DNA from: Chloroflexota bacterium
GTDB lineage: Bacteria > Chloroflexota > Chloroflexia > Chloroflexales > Roseiflexaceae
Direction of reading: 5' to 3'
NCBI GenBank assembly: GCA_013388755.1
Contig: JACAEQ010000111.1
Coordinates: 1-49,379, forward strand
DNA: 49,379 nt
In this document: one piece after another, positions 23,654 through 31,324 of the stretch
Layout of the letters: each line of letters begins with the position of its first letter
Position numbering within the stretch: the first letter of the stretch is position 1
Notes under the pieces: model-generated
Told to the model about the DNA's origin: nothing
Databases searched by the model: none
The model's input: only the letters and a program-made list of their open reading frames with translations
Translations under genes and position numbers: made by a program

Positions 23654-24607
23654 TCACCGGTGATCCGGCTCCTGCTCCTTCAGATAGCCCGGGTGGTAAA
23701 AGGTTCCATCATCATCGTAGTATGTTGCGCCGATCGCAACCGGTTCGCCGCGTGCGCGGCGCACCAGCTTCTCGACGTATCCCGTGTCACTTGCCTGGTA
23801 GCACATACTGCCGTCAGGTTGCGGGATTTCGTTCATGAACTTGTTGACGGCGCCACTCTGCTCACAGATCCGCCCTTGCTGGTTTTCCACCTGAAAGAAC
23901 ACATCTTCAAACTCGATGGGCCGCACGTCGGTATAGGGTGGTACGGCATAGAGCCGTTTCTCGCGCCCCGCCGAGAGCAACGTCAGATGTGCGGCCTGGT
24001 GGAGCATCGGCGTGTCCCAGCGCGGGATCGGGCTTGGACTCATCAGATAGCGCTGGTGAACGACAACCGGGTAACTCGCGCCGGTCATGAACGTTCCGAA
24101 GCGTACAACTTGTTCGTACAGGCCAAGCCACATCAGCGCGTAGTCGGCGTCGGCATGCATTTCGCGCGCCAGCGAGATATTGGGTTCGACAGCGCGTAGC
24201 GGCTCGGGATCCGGCACCTGCAACACCAGCACCTGCCCTTCGCGCAGACGTTCTTCGGTGATGCGATGACGGCTCTGGATGATGGTCGCCAGTTGCGCAT
24301 CGCTGGTTGTCGCCACACCGGTCATGCGGGCAATAAAGCGGCGCAGGTTGACGGCATTGACCGAGTCATCGGCGCCCTGGTCAATCACTTTGACAATATC
24401 GTGTGGCCCGGCAATGCTCAGTGTCACCTGCAGGCCACCGGTACCCCACCCGCGCGCGATCGGTAGTTCACGGCTGGCATACGGCACCTGGTGGCCAGGG
24501 ATGGCGATGGCTTTCAGAATACGCCGGCGCACTTCGCGCTTTGCGAATTCATCCAGGAAGGCGTAACTGTAATCCTGCGCAGGACGCGCCAGTTCGGCGA
24601 GGGTCAT
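23654..24607 (-). CDS. phnJ: PhnJ homologue lacking three of four catalytic/cluster cysteines
   Basis: 317 residues; the ATG overlaps the phnI stop (ATGA). The PhnJ backbone is well conserved: IPGHQVP with the glycyl-radical Gly38, GWGTGG, VIDQGADDSVNAV, RHRI (His114), SPSPIP, AGREKRLYAVPP. In E. coli, Cys241, Cys244 and Cys266 bind the 4Fe-4S cluster and Cys272 forms the thiyl radical. Here CxxC reads Cys248-Glu-Gln-Ser251 and CSDTDYC reads Ala272-SDTGY-Val278. The only cysteines are Cys248 and Cys269, the latter three residues before Ala272. A C-terminal tail of about 35 residues (ATYYDDDGTFYHPGY) extends past E. coli PhnJ. Standard radical-SAM C-P cleavage seems impossible with this set; a different chemistry, cluster or inactive state must be considered. 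Confidence 0.88.
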   Translation of the reverse strand: MTLAELARPAQDYSYAFLDEFAKREVRRRILKAIAIPGHQVPYASRELPIARGWGTGGLQVTLSIAGPHDIVKVIDQGADDSVNAVNLRRFIARMTGVATTSDAQLATIIQSRHRITEERLREGQVLVLQVPDPEPLRAVEPNISLAREMHADADYALMWLGLYEQVVRFGTFMTGASYPVVVHQRYLMSPSPIPRWDTPMLHQAAHLTLLSAGREKRLYAVPPYTDVRPIEFEDVFFQVENQQGRICEQSGAVNKFMNEIPQPDGSMCYQASDTGYVEKLVRRARGEPVAIGATYYDDDGTFYHPGYLKEQEPDHR

Positions 24608-25734
24608 TGTGGTTCTGCTTGCTGCACTGCTGCATATGCCCGGCGGATGGCATCAAGTGAGCTGTTGAAGGTGACATAATGTGGAAGTTTGAAGTGAATA
24701 CAGAAACCGGATGCCTCAACCGCTTCGGTGTGGTAGAGCACAAACTCTTCACGATGGGCGGGATGCGCATTCGCAGCTTCCATTTCGAGGTCCAGCATGG
24801 CACCGGCAATGACCTTGACCTCGTTCCAGCCAATTGTGGCGGTGAAGCCAGGGTTCAGCGCTGCGGGCGGAGCGGCGCCGTTTGTGGATGGATGTGCGTC
24901 GCTGCCGGAGCCGGCCGGCGTAACGACCTCACCCTGGCAGACACGCACGCGCCCCGCGCTGAAGAGTGCCCCGCTGACAGGGTGGCGCAGACGCACGTCG
25001 GCATAGCCGAGACGAACTTCATTGACGGTCGGATGGATCATGCCGTAACCGCGCATGCTGGCATAGCCAAGCGCCAGCACTCCACCGGTGTCGGCACGCG
25101 CCAGCGACTGCAGCCGGTGCGCGCGTGGTGCCGGAAAATGGATCGGATCGCGAGTCACGTCCGGAACGCTGGCTGGATCGTGTGGCGGCAGGTCCGGCAA
25201 GGGCGCAAGCAGTCCGTAACGCCGGTGCCAGTCTGTGAGTGCCGGCGGATGGGGATCAAAGGGAAGATCAGCGGCACCGGTTTTGTCGATCGGATCGCCG
25301 GTTGCGCCATCCGGTGACGCCGGCGCGCTGTCACGCCCGTCGAGTACATCGAGGTGCAACAGCCGGTGGCTGTAATCGAGGGTTGGCCCGAGATACTGGC
25401 CGCCGGGAATATCCTTGAACGCTGCAGAAATGCGCCGCACCGTGAACGTATGCGCTTCGTCGAGCGGCTCGGCGTACGCCAGTCGCGGCTGTGTCGAACG
25501 GTAGGCGCGTAACAGGAGCACTGCCTCATAGAGATCGCCGCCCGTCTGCGCCAGCGCCAGGGCGGCCAGTTCCGGCGCATACAGCGATCCCTCACCCATT
25601 ACCCGGTCGATCAGGTACGGCATATGGCGCTCGATGAGCCGCACGAACGTGGCATCGAATGTCCCATTCAGCTCGCGAAACAGTTGCTCTGCCTGCTGGA
25701 TGGCCCGTTCGCCACCCTTTGCCGCTACATACAT
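24604..25734 (-). CDS. phnI: PhnI, C-P lyase core subunit
   Basis: 376 residues. It opens MYVAAKGGE and has AYRSTQPRLAY, RRISAAFKDIPGGQYLGPT and YSHRLL, all collinear with E. coli PhnI. The C-terminal HFKLPHYV retains the two His that bind zinc in the E. coli core structure. PhnI, with PhnG/H/L, replaces adenine of ATP by the phosphonate. It lies 15 bases after phnH. A Gly/Ser/Ala-rich insertion near residues 270-290 is extra relative to E. coli. Confidence 0.93.
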   Translation of the reverse strand: MYVAAKGGERAIQQAEQLFRELNGTFDATFVRLIERHMPYLIDRVMGEGSLYAPELAALALAQTGGDLYEAVLLLRAYRSTQPRLAYAEPLDEAHTFTVRRISAAFKDIPGGQYLGPTLDYSHRLLHLDVLDGRDSAPASPDGATGDPIDKTGAADLPFDPHPPALTDWHRRYGLLAPLPDLPPHDPASVPDVTRDPIHFPAPRAHRLQSLARADTGGVLALGYASMRGYGMIHPTVNEVRLGYADVRLRHPVSGALFSAGRVRVCQGEVVTPAGSGSDAHPSTNGAAPPAALNPGFTATIGWNEVKVIAGAMLDLEMEAANAHPAHREEFVLYHTEAVEASGFCIHFKLPHYVTFNSSLDAIRRAYAAVQQAEPQ

Positions 25735-25749
25735 TGGTGTATCCGCTCG

Positions 25750-26301
25750 CTACTCGATCATCTCGACCCTGGTTGTACGCGGAAGCCCTATGACCCGGTC
25801 GCCGGCGACGAGAAAGACGTCCCAGCCAAGCGGATAGCGCAGGGTACCGGCGCGGAGCGACCAGAATGCTGCGGGAAGGCCGTCAATCCGTACCTCAATG
25901 GCGCTACGGATACCGGGGCCACGCAGTTCTACTGCAGGCCCACTCCCGATCACACATCCGACCACCAGGGTCGCCGAGTCTTCCGGTGCGACATAATCAC
26001 CGGTGGGCGCGACACGGAGGTGATCGAGATGCTGATCGTGGAGCTGCGGGTAGAACTGGTAGCGCGCCTGCAGTGGCGAGAGGAAGCGCGCCCCTGTGCG
26101 CACCAGCGCAGCGGCGAGGGCGTCGTGTGGTGTGTAGTAGCTGGTTTCCAGGTCAACCAGTGCGTCACCGATTGCGACAAAGGCCGCCAGGCCAGTGTCA
26201 GGAAGCCTCTGTTCTCGCCCGGGATGGCTGAGCGCCCGCATCAACGCAGTAAACGTTACATGATTGCGCTCTTCCTGCGGACTCATCAATGGAACCGCCA
26301 T
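25750..26301 (-). CDS. phnH: PhnH, C-P lyase core subunit
   Basis: 183 residues from the ATG at 26301, close to E. coli PhnH length; an in-frame ATG at 26334 is possible. The family hallmark FTALMRALSHPGR is near residue 17-29, and the C-terminal GWDVFLVAGDRVIGLPRTTRV is also typical. PhnH forms part of the (PhnG-H-I-J)2 core and has no known catalytic residue of its own. Confidence 0.9.
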   Translation of the reverse strand: MAVPLMSPQEERNHVTFTALMRALSHPGREQRLPDTGLAAFVAIGDALVDLETSYYTPHDALAAALVRTGARFLSPLQARYQFYPQLHDQHLDHLRVAPTGDYVAPEDSATLVVGCVIGSGPAVELRGPGIRSAIEVRIDGLPAAFWSLRAGTLRYPLGWDVFLVAGDRVIGLPRTTRVEMIE

Positions 26302-26363
26302 GGTGTTTGTATCCTGGCATACCACTACTGGCATCAACCGGAATCGCACGCCGCCGCTGGCGA

Positions 26364-26780
26364 TCAGAACGTTTCCATCTGCACCCGGGTACGTGCGACC
26401 GCAAGGCACAGCGCGGCATCCGCCTCGGCCTGCGCAGCAGCCTGTGCCGCCACAAATGCTTCGATGTCTGACCGTGCCGTGCTGGCGGTGTATGCCGCAT
26501 CGATCAACGCAATCGCCAGTGCCTGTTGCAGATCGCGCCCCAGGCAGGCCGCATACCCTTCGGCGCCCCTGATGCGCACATGCGCTTCGGCCAGCAGCGC
26601 CTCGCCGGCATAGAATAGCTCACCGCGCACCGTGTCGCGCATCGGCAGCATCACCAGGCCGGTGCGATTCTGCAGAACCTCAATGTCGTCCAGCATCGGG
26701 ATCAGCGCCTCGGCGAATGATTTCACGTCAACCGCCGGAGCGCGTGCCAGAATGCTCAGGTAGGAACTCTGTTCGATCAA
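26364..26780 (-). CDS. phnG: PhnG, C-P lyase core subunit, first gene of the operon
   Basis: 138 residues from a TTG at 26780 with GGGGCGAG upstream, chosen because homology begins at YLSILARAP; a TTG at 26834 would add 18 residues. Diagnostic run GLVMLPMRDTVRGELFYAGE, then EGYAACLGRD and DAAYTAS. PhnG is part of the core complex needed for the nucleosidase step. It leads phnGHIJKLM, with a putative Pho box about 170 bases upstream. Confidence 0.88.
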   Translation of the reverse strand: MIEQSSYLSILARAPAVDVKSFAEALIPMLDDIEVLQNRTGLVMLPMRDTVRGELFYAGEALLAEAHVRIRGAEGYAACLGRDLQQALAIALIDAAYTASTARSDIEAFVAAQAAAQAEADAALCLAVARTRVQMETF

Positions 26781-26934
26781 TCTCGCCCCGCTCTGCGTGC
26801 TCCTACCTGCCTTCCATCCGTCCGCTCCGTACAATGCCGGGCCGGGATAGAGCCTGATATGGCTGATTCTGGCGCCATGCTGCGTCTACCGTGTGAAAGA
26901 GATGCCCAACGTTACATGGCACACTACGACCGGT

Positions 26935-26977
26935 AATATACTGGAGAGGAGTTAGCGATCTGTTAGGGGTAGCTTAA
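26935..26977 (-). promoter_or_regulatory. Putative phn operon promoter with 11-bp-spaced Pho-like boxes
   Basis: Minus strand: TTAAGC (26977-26972), CTAACA (26966-26961) and CTAACT (26955-26950) repeat every 11 bp, then 9 bases on comes a -10-like TATATT (26940-26935). 11-bp direct repeats just ahead of a -10, in place of a -35, is the layout of PhoB/PhoP-activated promoters. The third box is weak. Transcription would start near 26928. Confidence 0.4.
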
Positions 26978-27019
26978 GCTGGCACCAACCAATTGTGAAG
27001 TCCTGTTAATGACACGACG

Positions 27020-27130
27020 TATGCGGTGGCGTACCGGCAGGGTGGCCTGGCGGCACGCCCTCCAGAGTCAAGCATACGGCGGCGGGAAGGCGGTCGCAAT
27101 GCGGAAAAGAACGCCGTCCCGCCGGCGGGT
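27020..27130. repeat. Dispersed palindromic repeat family C, copy 1
   Basis: It opens TATGCGGTGGCGTACCGGCA, nearly identical to the right edge of the window at 49280. GGCGGCGGGA and TCCCGCCGGCGG act as arms around an inner segment GGCGGTCGCAATGCGGAAAA. That inner segment is in the opposite orientation to its counterpart in copy 2. The flanking DNA from 27131 to 27200 shows nothing. Confidence 0.55.
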
Positions 27131-27200
27131 GGGCCCTGGCATGCGCCCGGCTGGCCGATTGCGCGCGTGACCGCGTCACTCCAGTTACTGACAGGACCCG

Positions 27201-27352
27201 CTGCCTATCCGAATAACGCCTCGATGGGATGTCATTGCGTGCGCAGCGACGCAATCTCCCGGCACAGGCGGAGCGTGCTTCAGCCACGCGTCACTTGCTG
27301 CACGCTGTCGCTGACGCGCCTTGCAATGACGCGCGGTGTAGCGTTTTGTAGA
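27201..27352 (+). mobile_element. Family A element, decayed copy A5
   Basis: It begins GCCTATCCGAATAACGCC and retains GTCATTGCGTGCGCAGCGA, CTTCAGCCACGCGTC and CTTGCAATGAC in the family order. The right terminus is eroded to GTTTTGTAGACC and no TTAG duplication remains. Confidence 0.55.
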
Positions 27353-27362
27353 CCACTGGTTG

Positions 27363-27392
27363 TTCACACCTCTGTTTGCCCTGTGCTACAAT
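27363..27392 (+). promoter_or_regulatory. Promoter of the first sensor-kinase gene
   Basis: TTCACA (27363-27368), 18-bp spacer, TACAAT (27387-27392). Transcription from here gives a leader of about 285 bases. Confidence 0.5.
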
Positions 27393-27399
27393 GCAGCAT

Positions 27400-27683
27400 T
27401 ATACATGCAGCAGGGCGCGTCTTTCCGGGTGCGCGCGAGGTTCTGTTGTACGACTCCGTCAACACGCCGGTTTCTGACCGGCGCAGGCCATTGTGGTGAG
27501 CCGCGTCTGGAGGGTCTGCGGGAGTGTGGACCTGCCGTGGAAGGGTGGCTCGCGAGGAGTATGGGCGACTCGTGCGCTGCTCGTACTGCTCTGCCGAAGC
27601 CAGGATGATGTGGTTGTGCGAGTCGCCGGCCAGGTGATCGCATAACTCGTATCGTATCGCATATGCAGCGTCAGGGTCACCAG
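27400..27683 (+). other. Long, foldable 5' leader of the first sensor-kinase gene
   Basis: No gene. It contains a hairpin CGCCGGT / ACCGGCG (about 27467-27485) and a long-range pair GGCGACTCG (about 27563) / CGAGTCGCC (about 27618). The pattern matches no RNA family that I recognise (not SRP, 6S, tmRNA or a common riboswitch). Confidence 0.35.
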
Positions 27684-29972
27684 ATGACCATGCGACAGCA
27701 ACAGCTTGTCGGCGACGTCTATGAACCGTCCGCCGACGAGGCCGAGCAGCGGAGTGAAGTGCTCACCAACCTGCTCAATGTCTCGACCTATCTTGTCTCA
27801 GTACTCGATCCGGCAGAATTGCTTGCCGGGCTCGTCCGTCGTGTGGTTGAGGTCGTTCCCGCCGTTCAGGCCGGCTTGCTCTGGATCTATGATCGCCAGC
27901 AGACAACGCTCCATATCGAGTCATACCACGGCCTGGATCTTGGCCCGGTGGCCGGAATTGTGCAGCGCCTGCGTCTCCGCCCCGGCGAAGGCCTGGCCGG
28001 CGAAGCGCTGCGTCGTGGTGAGCCGCTGTTGATAGAAACGCGTGGTGGTTACCGCGATCTCGCCGGGCGCGTCAGCCCGCGCAGCCAGCAGGATGTACAG
28101 GCGTATCTCGATCGCCTGCCGCGCGAATTGACGGCGGTTGTATTGCCGTTACGCATTGGCCTGGAGGTCATCGGCGTTCTTGAGTTGATGAATGTTGGTG
28201 GCCGGCCGCAACTCCGGCGCCCGGATCTGCAGGTGCTCCAGACGTTCAGCAACCTTGCCGCCGGCGCGATCAAGAACGCACAGCTTCATGCGCAAATGCA
28301 GGCCCATCAGCGCCGCCTCGAAGCTTTCGGCGCGATCGGTACGGTCGTCAGTACGGCCGCCGACCTCGATGAATTGATCAGCAATGTACTCGATGTGGTG
28401 CTCGGTGTCGTCGGCGCGTCCGTCGGTGCCCTGTTGCTGCTCGACCCCGGGCGGGCAACGCTCGTGCTCGGCGCATGGCGCAATCTGCCGCAACAGTTTA
28501 TCGAACGGCACCGCGAAACGCATATCGCCGGTGCAGCGTTTGAAGAAGCAGTGCGCTACGGCCAGCCGATCCGCCGCCCGCTGATTGCTGAAGCCGGCGA
28601 GGAAGTGCTGATGGCCGAACACCTGGCCAGTTGCGTCTACGTACCGTTGCTTGCCGGCGGCACCGTGGTCGGTGCCATCAGTATCTATGGCGACTCGTCC
28701 ATGCACGAGCGCGTTGATGTTCAGGCGCTCATGATGATGAGTAACCTGATCGGCTTTGCGATCGCCAACGTTCGCCTCTACCAGGAAAGCCAGATCGAGC
28801 GGCGTAAGCTCGCAGCGGTGATTAACAGTATCGCCGAGGGCGTTGTACTCTGCGATCGGCATGGTCGCCTGATGCTGGCGAACCGGACGGCGATGGAGTT
28901 GTTGTCGGTCGATTCGTTCCCGTATCAGCAGCCGATCAGTACCATGGCGGATTTCTACGCCATTCGGGATCTGGATGGCCGCGCATTGCCGCCCGATCGC
29001 TTGCCGCTGGCGCGCGCCCTGGCTGGCGAGGTGTTCCACGATTATCGTGTACTGCTGCATGGCGTCAGCGGCGAGGATTCGGTCATGAGTTTCAGTGGCG
29101 CGCCCGTCCACGGCGACATGGATACCGTCGAAGGCGCCGTGGTCATTTTCCGTGATATTACGACCAGTCAGAAACTTGAACGCGCCAAAGACGATTTCCT
29201 CGCGGTTGCCGCTCACGAATTGCGTAGCCCGCTGGCCGCCGTTCGCAGCTATGCCGATCTCCTCGTTCGCCGCGAACAGCGGCGTGAGAAAGAAGATTCA
29301 ACCGAGTTGCGCGGTCTGACGATTCTCTCGCAACAGGTCGGCCATATGCTGCGCCTGGTTGACAATCTACTCGATGTTTCACGCCTCGACTCCGGGCAGT
29401 TTAGCTTGCAGTTGCAGCCCGTCAATCTGGTGGCGCTGACCCAGCAGATGCTCGAACAATTGCGGCCCAGCATCGGCGATCGTGAGGTGACGCTTACCAG
29501 CGACGCCCCGGATCTCCTCGTGACCTGCGATCCGCTCCGTATCCGTCAGGTGCTGACCAACCTGGTCGTGAACGCCGCCCGCTATAGTGGCGCCAGTGCT
29601 CCAATTGACATGTCGATCGTGGTTATCAGGTCAGATGTGCTGGCCGCGCGTCATCCGGCGCAGGCCGCAACGGCGTTGCGCCCGCTGATCGTTGACGATC
29701 AGCGCCATCCACAACCCCTCGCGCTGATCGTCGTGCGTGATCAGGGGATTGGCATGTCTGAGGAGACGCTGCAGCGCCTCTTCCGGCGCTATGCCCGCGG
29801 AAAGCAACGTGGCGAAGGGCTCGGACTCGGCCTGTACCTCAGCCGTGAACTGGTTGCGCACCACGGTGGCGCGATCTGGGCCGAGAGTACCGAGGGCCGC
29901 GGCAGTACCTTCTATGTTGCTCTGCCACTGGCCGGGCCACCGCAGCCTGACCATGCCGTGCGCGACGAATAG
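27684..29972 (+). CDS. Soluble GAF-GAF-PAS sensor histidine kinase
   Basis: 762 residues; the ATG at 27684 (after CAGGGT) is chosen over one 21 bases earlier. Domains: GAF (about 30-205), GAF (about 215-380), PAS (about 385-495), HisKA with the phospho-acceptor His511 in AAHELRSPL, and HATPase with N-box NLVVNAARYS, G1 RDQGIGMS and G2 GEGLGLGLYLS. No membrane segment, so it senses a cytoplasmic signal. An insertion between the N and G1 boxes (about 655-690) is longer than usual. No response regulator lies nearby. Confidence 0.85.
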   Translation: MTMRQQQLVGDVYEPSADEAEQRSEVLTNLLNVSTYLVSVLDPAELLAGLVRRVVEVVPAVQAGLLWIYDRQQTTLHIESYHGLDLGPVAGIVQRLRLRPGEGLAGEALRRGEPLLIETRGGYRDLAGRVSPRSQQDVQAYLDRLPRELTAVVLPLRIGLEVIGVLELMNVGGRPQLRRPDLQVLQTFSNLAAGAIKNAQLHAQMQAHQRRLEAFGAIGTVVSTAADLDELISNVLDVVLGVVGASVGALLLLDPGRATLVLGAWRNLPQQFIERHRETHIAGAAFEEAVRYGQPIRRPLIAEAGEEVLMAEHLASCVYVPLLAGGTVVGAISIYGDSSMHERVDVQALMMMSNLIGFAIANVRLYQESQIERRKLAAVINSIAEGVVLCDRHGRLMLANRTAMELLSVDSFPYQQPISTMADFYAIRDLDGRALPPDRLPLARALAGEVFHDYRVLLHGVSGEDSVMSFSGAPVHGDMDTVEGAVVIFRDITTSQKLERAKDDFLAVAAHELRSPLAAVRSYADLLVRREQRREKEDSTELRGLTILSQQVGHMLRLVDNLLDVSRLDSGQFSLQLQPVNLVALTQQMLEQLRPSIGDREVTLTSDAPDLLVTCDPLRIRQVLTNLVVNAARYSGASAPIDMSIVVIRSDVLAARHPAQAATALRPLIVDDQRHPQPLALIVVRDQGIGMSEETLQRLFRRYARGKQRGEGLGLGLYLSRELVAHHGGAIWAESTEGRGSTFYVALPLAGPPQPDHAVRDE

Positions 29973-30070
29973 GTGCGCCACGTGTGTGATCAGGCATCCA
30001 TCTGTCGTTTGCAACTCCTGCGTTTTCGCTACGTTCAATAAAGCGGGTGTCCGTTCATCAGGAGGGTTCA

Positions 30071-31297
30071 ATGATCCGCTGTCCACAATGCCAGGCCGAA
30101 GTTGCCGAAGGAAAACGCTTCTGTCCCCAGTGCGGCACGCGCATGCCCGAATCGCCTGCAGTTCCGCTGGAGACGCCACCACCCGCGTCGCCTGCCGAGG
30201 CTGGCCGTACCATCCTCTTGCCTCCGGAACCTGATACCGCGAAAACGATGCTTGTGCCGCCTGAGCCAGCGCCCGGCGCTGATGCTGCAAGAACCGTGCT
30301 GTTGCCGCCTGATACATCCGGGTCGGCAGCGTCGCCTGTCTCAACTGAAGAGTCGCTGCCTGCGTCTGGTTCCTTGCCTTCAAGCTCCGGCCAGCCCACC
30401 ATCCTCGCCGGGCCACCGCCCGAACAGGGATCGCCAACTATTTTCACACCCCCTGCGCCGCCGTCGGGTGGTGGGTTCGGTCTGCCGGCATCACCGCCGC
30501 CTGCTGCGCCGCCGTCGGGTGGTGGGTTCAGCGTCCCCACATCCGCTGCCGGCGTCGAACCCGTTCCCCCGCAGAAGAAGGGTCGCAACATCTGGATGAT
30601 CGTCGGAATCATTGTCGGCGTGCTCGTCCTTGGCTGCGTGCTGGTCCTCGGCGGCCTGTATTTCGCCGGTCAGCGTGCCGTGCAGTCACTCGGTACCGCC
30701 GTGTCCGAGACGGCGGTCAGTATCAGCGAGCCGGCCGTATCGATCGAGTTTCCCAACATCCTGGAACAGGACACGCTTGACAATGAGGCCGACAGCCTGT
30801 TCACCGCCGAGAAGACCGATGCCGCTGACTATCGTTACGAAAACGGCGCCTTCGTCATCGAGGTTGCAGAGCCGGATTATGTCGCCTGGCAACTCATTCC
30901 TGGCGTGCGCGGCGATGTGTCGTTCGAGATGGATGCAACCATCAGCGGGCCGCGCAGCAATGCTGCAGCGCTCCTCTTCCGCTACCAGGATCAGGATAAC
31001 TTCTACCTGTTCAACGTGAATGGCAACGGCCAGTATAGCGTTGAGGTGTACAAAGATAATTCGCCAACCACGCTGGTTGACTGGACGTCATCGCCAGCGA
31101 TCAGTGCGGCTGGCGTCACCAATCGGCTGAAGATCGAGATCGTTGGCGACGATCTGACGTTCTACTGTAATGGCAGAAAACTGACGTCCTTGAACGACAG
31201 CACCTTCGGTTCGGGCGAACTGGGATTTGCAACCAACACGTTTAGTGACGGCAACGGCACCGTCAGTTTCGATAACCTGCTCGTGCGCGGGAAGTAG
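30071..31297 (+). CDS. Zinc-ribbon membrane protein with extracytoplasmic LamG/DUF1080-like domain
   Basis: 408 residues from the ATG at 30071 behind AGGAGGGTTCA. The N-terminal zinc ribbon has CPQC (residues 4-7) and CPQC (18-21). A long Pro/Ser/Gly-rich linker (about 30-170) includes repeated TILLPPEP-like and PSGGGF units. One membrane helix (about 178-200) follows, then a beta-sandwich (about 240-408) with DVSFEMDATISGP, FRYQDQDNFYLF and LGFATNTFSDGNGTVSFDNL, typical of concanavalin-like/3-keto-glycoside domains. Likely a type II membrane protein with a cytoplasmic ribbon. Function unknown; it lies between two sensor kinases. Confidence 0.65.
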   Translation: MIRCPQCQAEVAEGKRFCPQCGTRMPESPAVPLETPPPASPAEAGRTILLPPEPDTAKTMLVPPEPAPGADAARTVLLPPDTSGSAASPVSTEESLPASGSLPSSSGQPTILAGPPPEQGSPTIFTPPAPPSGGGFGLPASPPPAAPPSGGGFSVPTSAAGVEPVPPQKKGRNIWMIVGIIVGVLVLGCVLVLGGLYFAGQRAVQSLGTAVSETAVSISEPAVSIEFPNILEQDTLDNEADSLFTAEKTDAADYRYENGAFVIEVAEPDYVAWQLIPGVRGDVSFEMDATISGPRSNAAALLFRYQDQDNFYLFNVNGNGQYSVEVYKDNSPTTLVDWTSSPAISAAGVTNRLKIEIVGDDLTFYCNGRKLTSLNDSTFGSGELGFATNTFSDGNGTVSFDNLLVRGK

Positions 31298-31324
31298 ACG
31301 CGAGCACCCAAGGAGTTCGTCGTT

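Noticed and set aside
23654-24607. phnJ as a frameshifted or sequencing-damaged gene
   Set aside because: The frame is uninterrupted, neighbours overlap normally, and the substitutions are separate in-frame codon changes within otherwise conserved text.
27400-27683. SRP RNA, 6S RNA, tmRNA or tRNA in the kinase leader
   Set aside because: None of the conserved cores (SRP GGAA apical loop context, tRNA T-loop, tmRNA ends) can be found.
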